Source: Halomonas urumqiensis (GTDB taxonomy: Bacteria; Pseudomonadota; Gammaproteobacteria; Pseudomonadales; Halomonadaceae). From it: DNA of 64,000 bases. The translations under genes and the position numbers were made by a program. The notes beneath the pieces were generated by a model. That model did not search any database. It worked only from the letters and a program-made list of their open reading frames with translations, and was not told the DNA's origin. Positions 63,779 through 64,000 of this stretch are shown in pieces. Every line of letters starts with the position of its first letter. The stretch's first letter is position 1. The stretch is taken from NCBI RefSeq assembly GCF_003028575.1, contig NZ_PYUD01000004.1, positions 62,001 through 126,000 of the forward strand, read 5' to 3'.

Positions 63779-64000
63779 ATGGAAGAAAGGATTCGCATCG
63801 TTCGCATGACAGGCGACTCGCCCCATGTGGCCACGCTGGCCGCATGGACCCACGACGCCTGGGGGCATCTGCATCCCGGCAGGGACGTGGAGACCGCCAT
63901 CGAGTTGCTTCGGGGGGAGTGCGGCCCGGCCGGGGTGCCCTCGGTGTTCGCCGCCCTTGCGGGTAACACTCCAGTGGGGACGGCGAGCCTGGTGTCCGAC
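63779..64000 (+). CDS. GNAT-family acetyltransferase, 3' end outside the window
   Basis: The first 74 codons of a GNAT protein are present (MEERIRIVRMTGDSPHVATL, LAAWTHDAWGHLHPGRD, VFAALAGNTPVGTASLV); the frame runs off the end of the window, so acetyl-CoA motifs and substrate cannot be judged. An in-frame ATG at 63761 would add six residues. It follows the histidine kinase gene on the same strand. Confidence 0.65.
   Translation, partial: MEERIRIVRMTGDSPHVATLAAWTHDAWGHLHPGRDVETAIELLRGECGPAGVPSVFAALAGNTPVGTASLVSD

Overview
The window is a GC-rich, densely coded chromosomal segment of a gammaproteobacterium. Gene content (DNA polymerase II, three TRAP/BCCT-type carriers, an OsmC-YcaO fusion, YejK, a GntR that closely resembles the E. 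coli protein) fits a halophilic or marine member of the Halomonadaceae (Halomonas/Chromohalobacter type). That assignment is inferred from remembered family resemblance, not from a search. No rRNA, tRNA, CRISPR array, prophage or insertion sequence was recognised.

Layout. 1-4.4 kb: DNA polymerase II, convergent with an MsbA-like ABC exporter whose start region is built of 15-16 bp tandem repeats. 4.5-18.3 kb: a C3-organosulfonate catabolic island (suyAB, suyZ, suyR, slcC-comC, a lacI-type regulator, a small membrane protein plus a Tat-type TRAP transporter, hpsN-hpsO-hpsP). 18.3-24.3 kb: housekeeping genes, mostly minus strand (YejK, a YadGH-like ABC exporter, DUF6494, parvulin, GST, ABM monooxygenase, a methyltransferase). 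24.4-31.5 kb: a five-gene peptide-type ABC importer with an unusually large binding protein. 31.5-36.8 kb, minus strand: orphan PotD-like binding protein coupled to a ClC protein, a glutaredoxin-like protein, ChaN-PDZ, YbaK. 37-39.2 kb: acyltransferase-like membrane protein and a class A beta-lactamase-fold hydrolase. 39.3-44.1 kb: gluconate TRAP transporter, gntK and gntR with a GntR operator. 44.2-48.2 kb: TroABCD-type metal (probably Mn) importer. 48.2-59.3 kb: assorted genes (LysE, MscS, CDF, dihaem-type cytochrome, BCCT, DCC, aspartate racemase, GFA, OsmC-YcaO, GNAT). 59.6-63.7 kb: an HD-GYP response regulator, a periplasmic binding protein and a histidine kinase in one run. The window ends inside a GNAT gene.

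How the sulfonate island should work (family knowledge plus inference): a TRAP transporter imports dihydroxypropanesulfonate (DHPS) and/or sulfolactate. HpsO and HpsP interconvert the DHPS enantiomers through the ketone, and HpsN oxidises (R)-DHPS to (R)-sulfolactate. SlcC and ComC convert (S)- to (R)-sulfolactate through sulfopyruvate. SuyAB cleaves (R)-sulfolactate to pyruvate and sulfite, and SuyZ is the probable sulfite exporter. The DNA shows two separate control circuits. A perfect 12 bp palindrome sits at the same distance from a TTGAC-type -35 element in front of suyA and in front of slcC (probable SuyR sites). A TGTAAGCGCTTACA palindrome sits in front of the TRAP operon and, in a 20 bp perfect form, in front of hpsN (probable sites for the LacI-type regulator). 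This modular, two-regulator, two-racemisation design is the most interesting system in the window.
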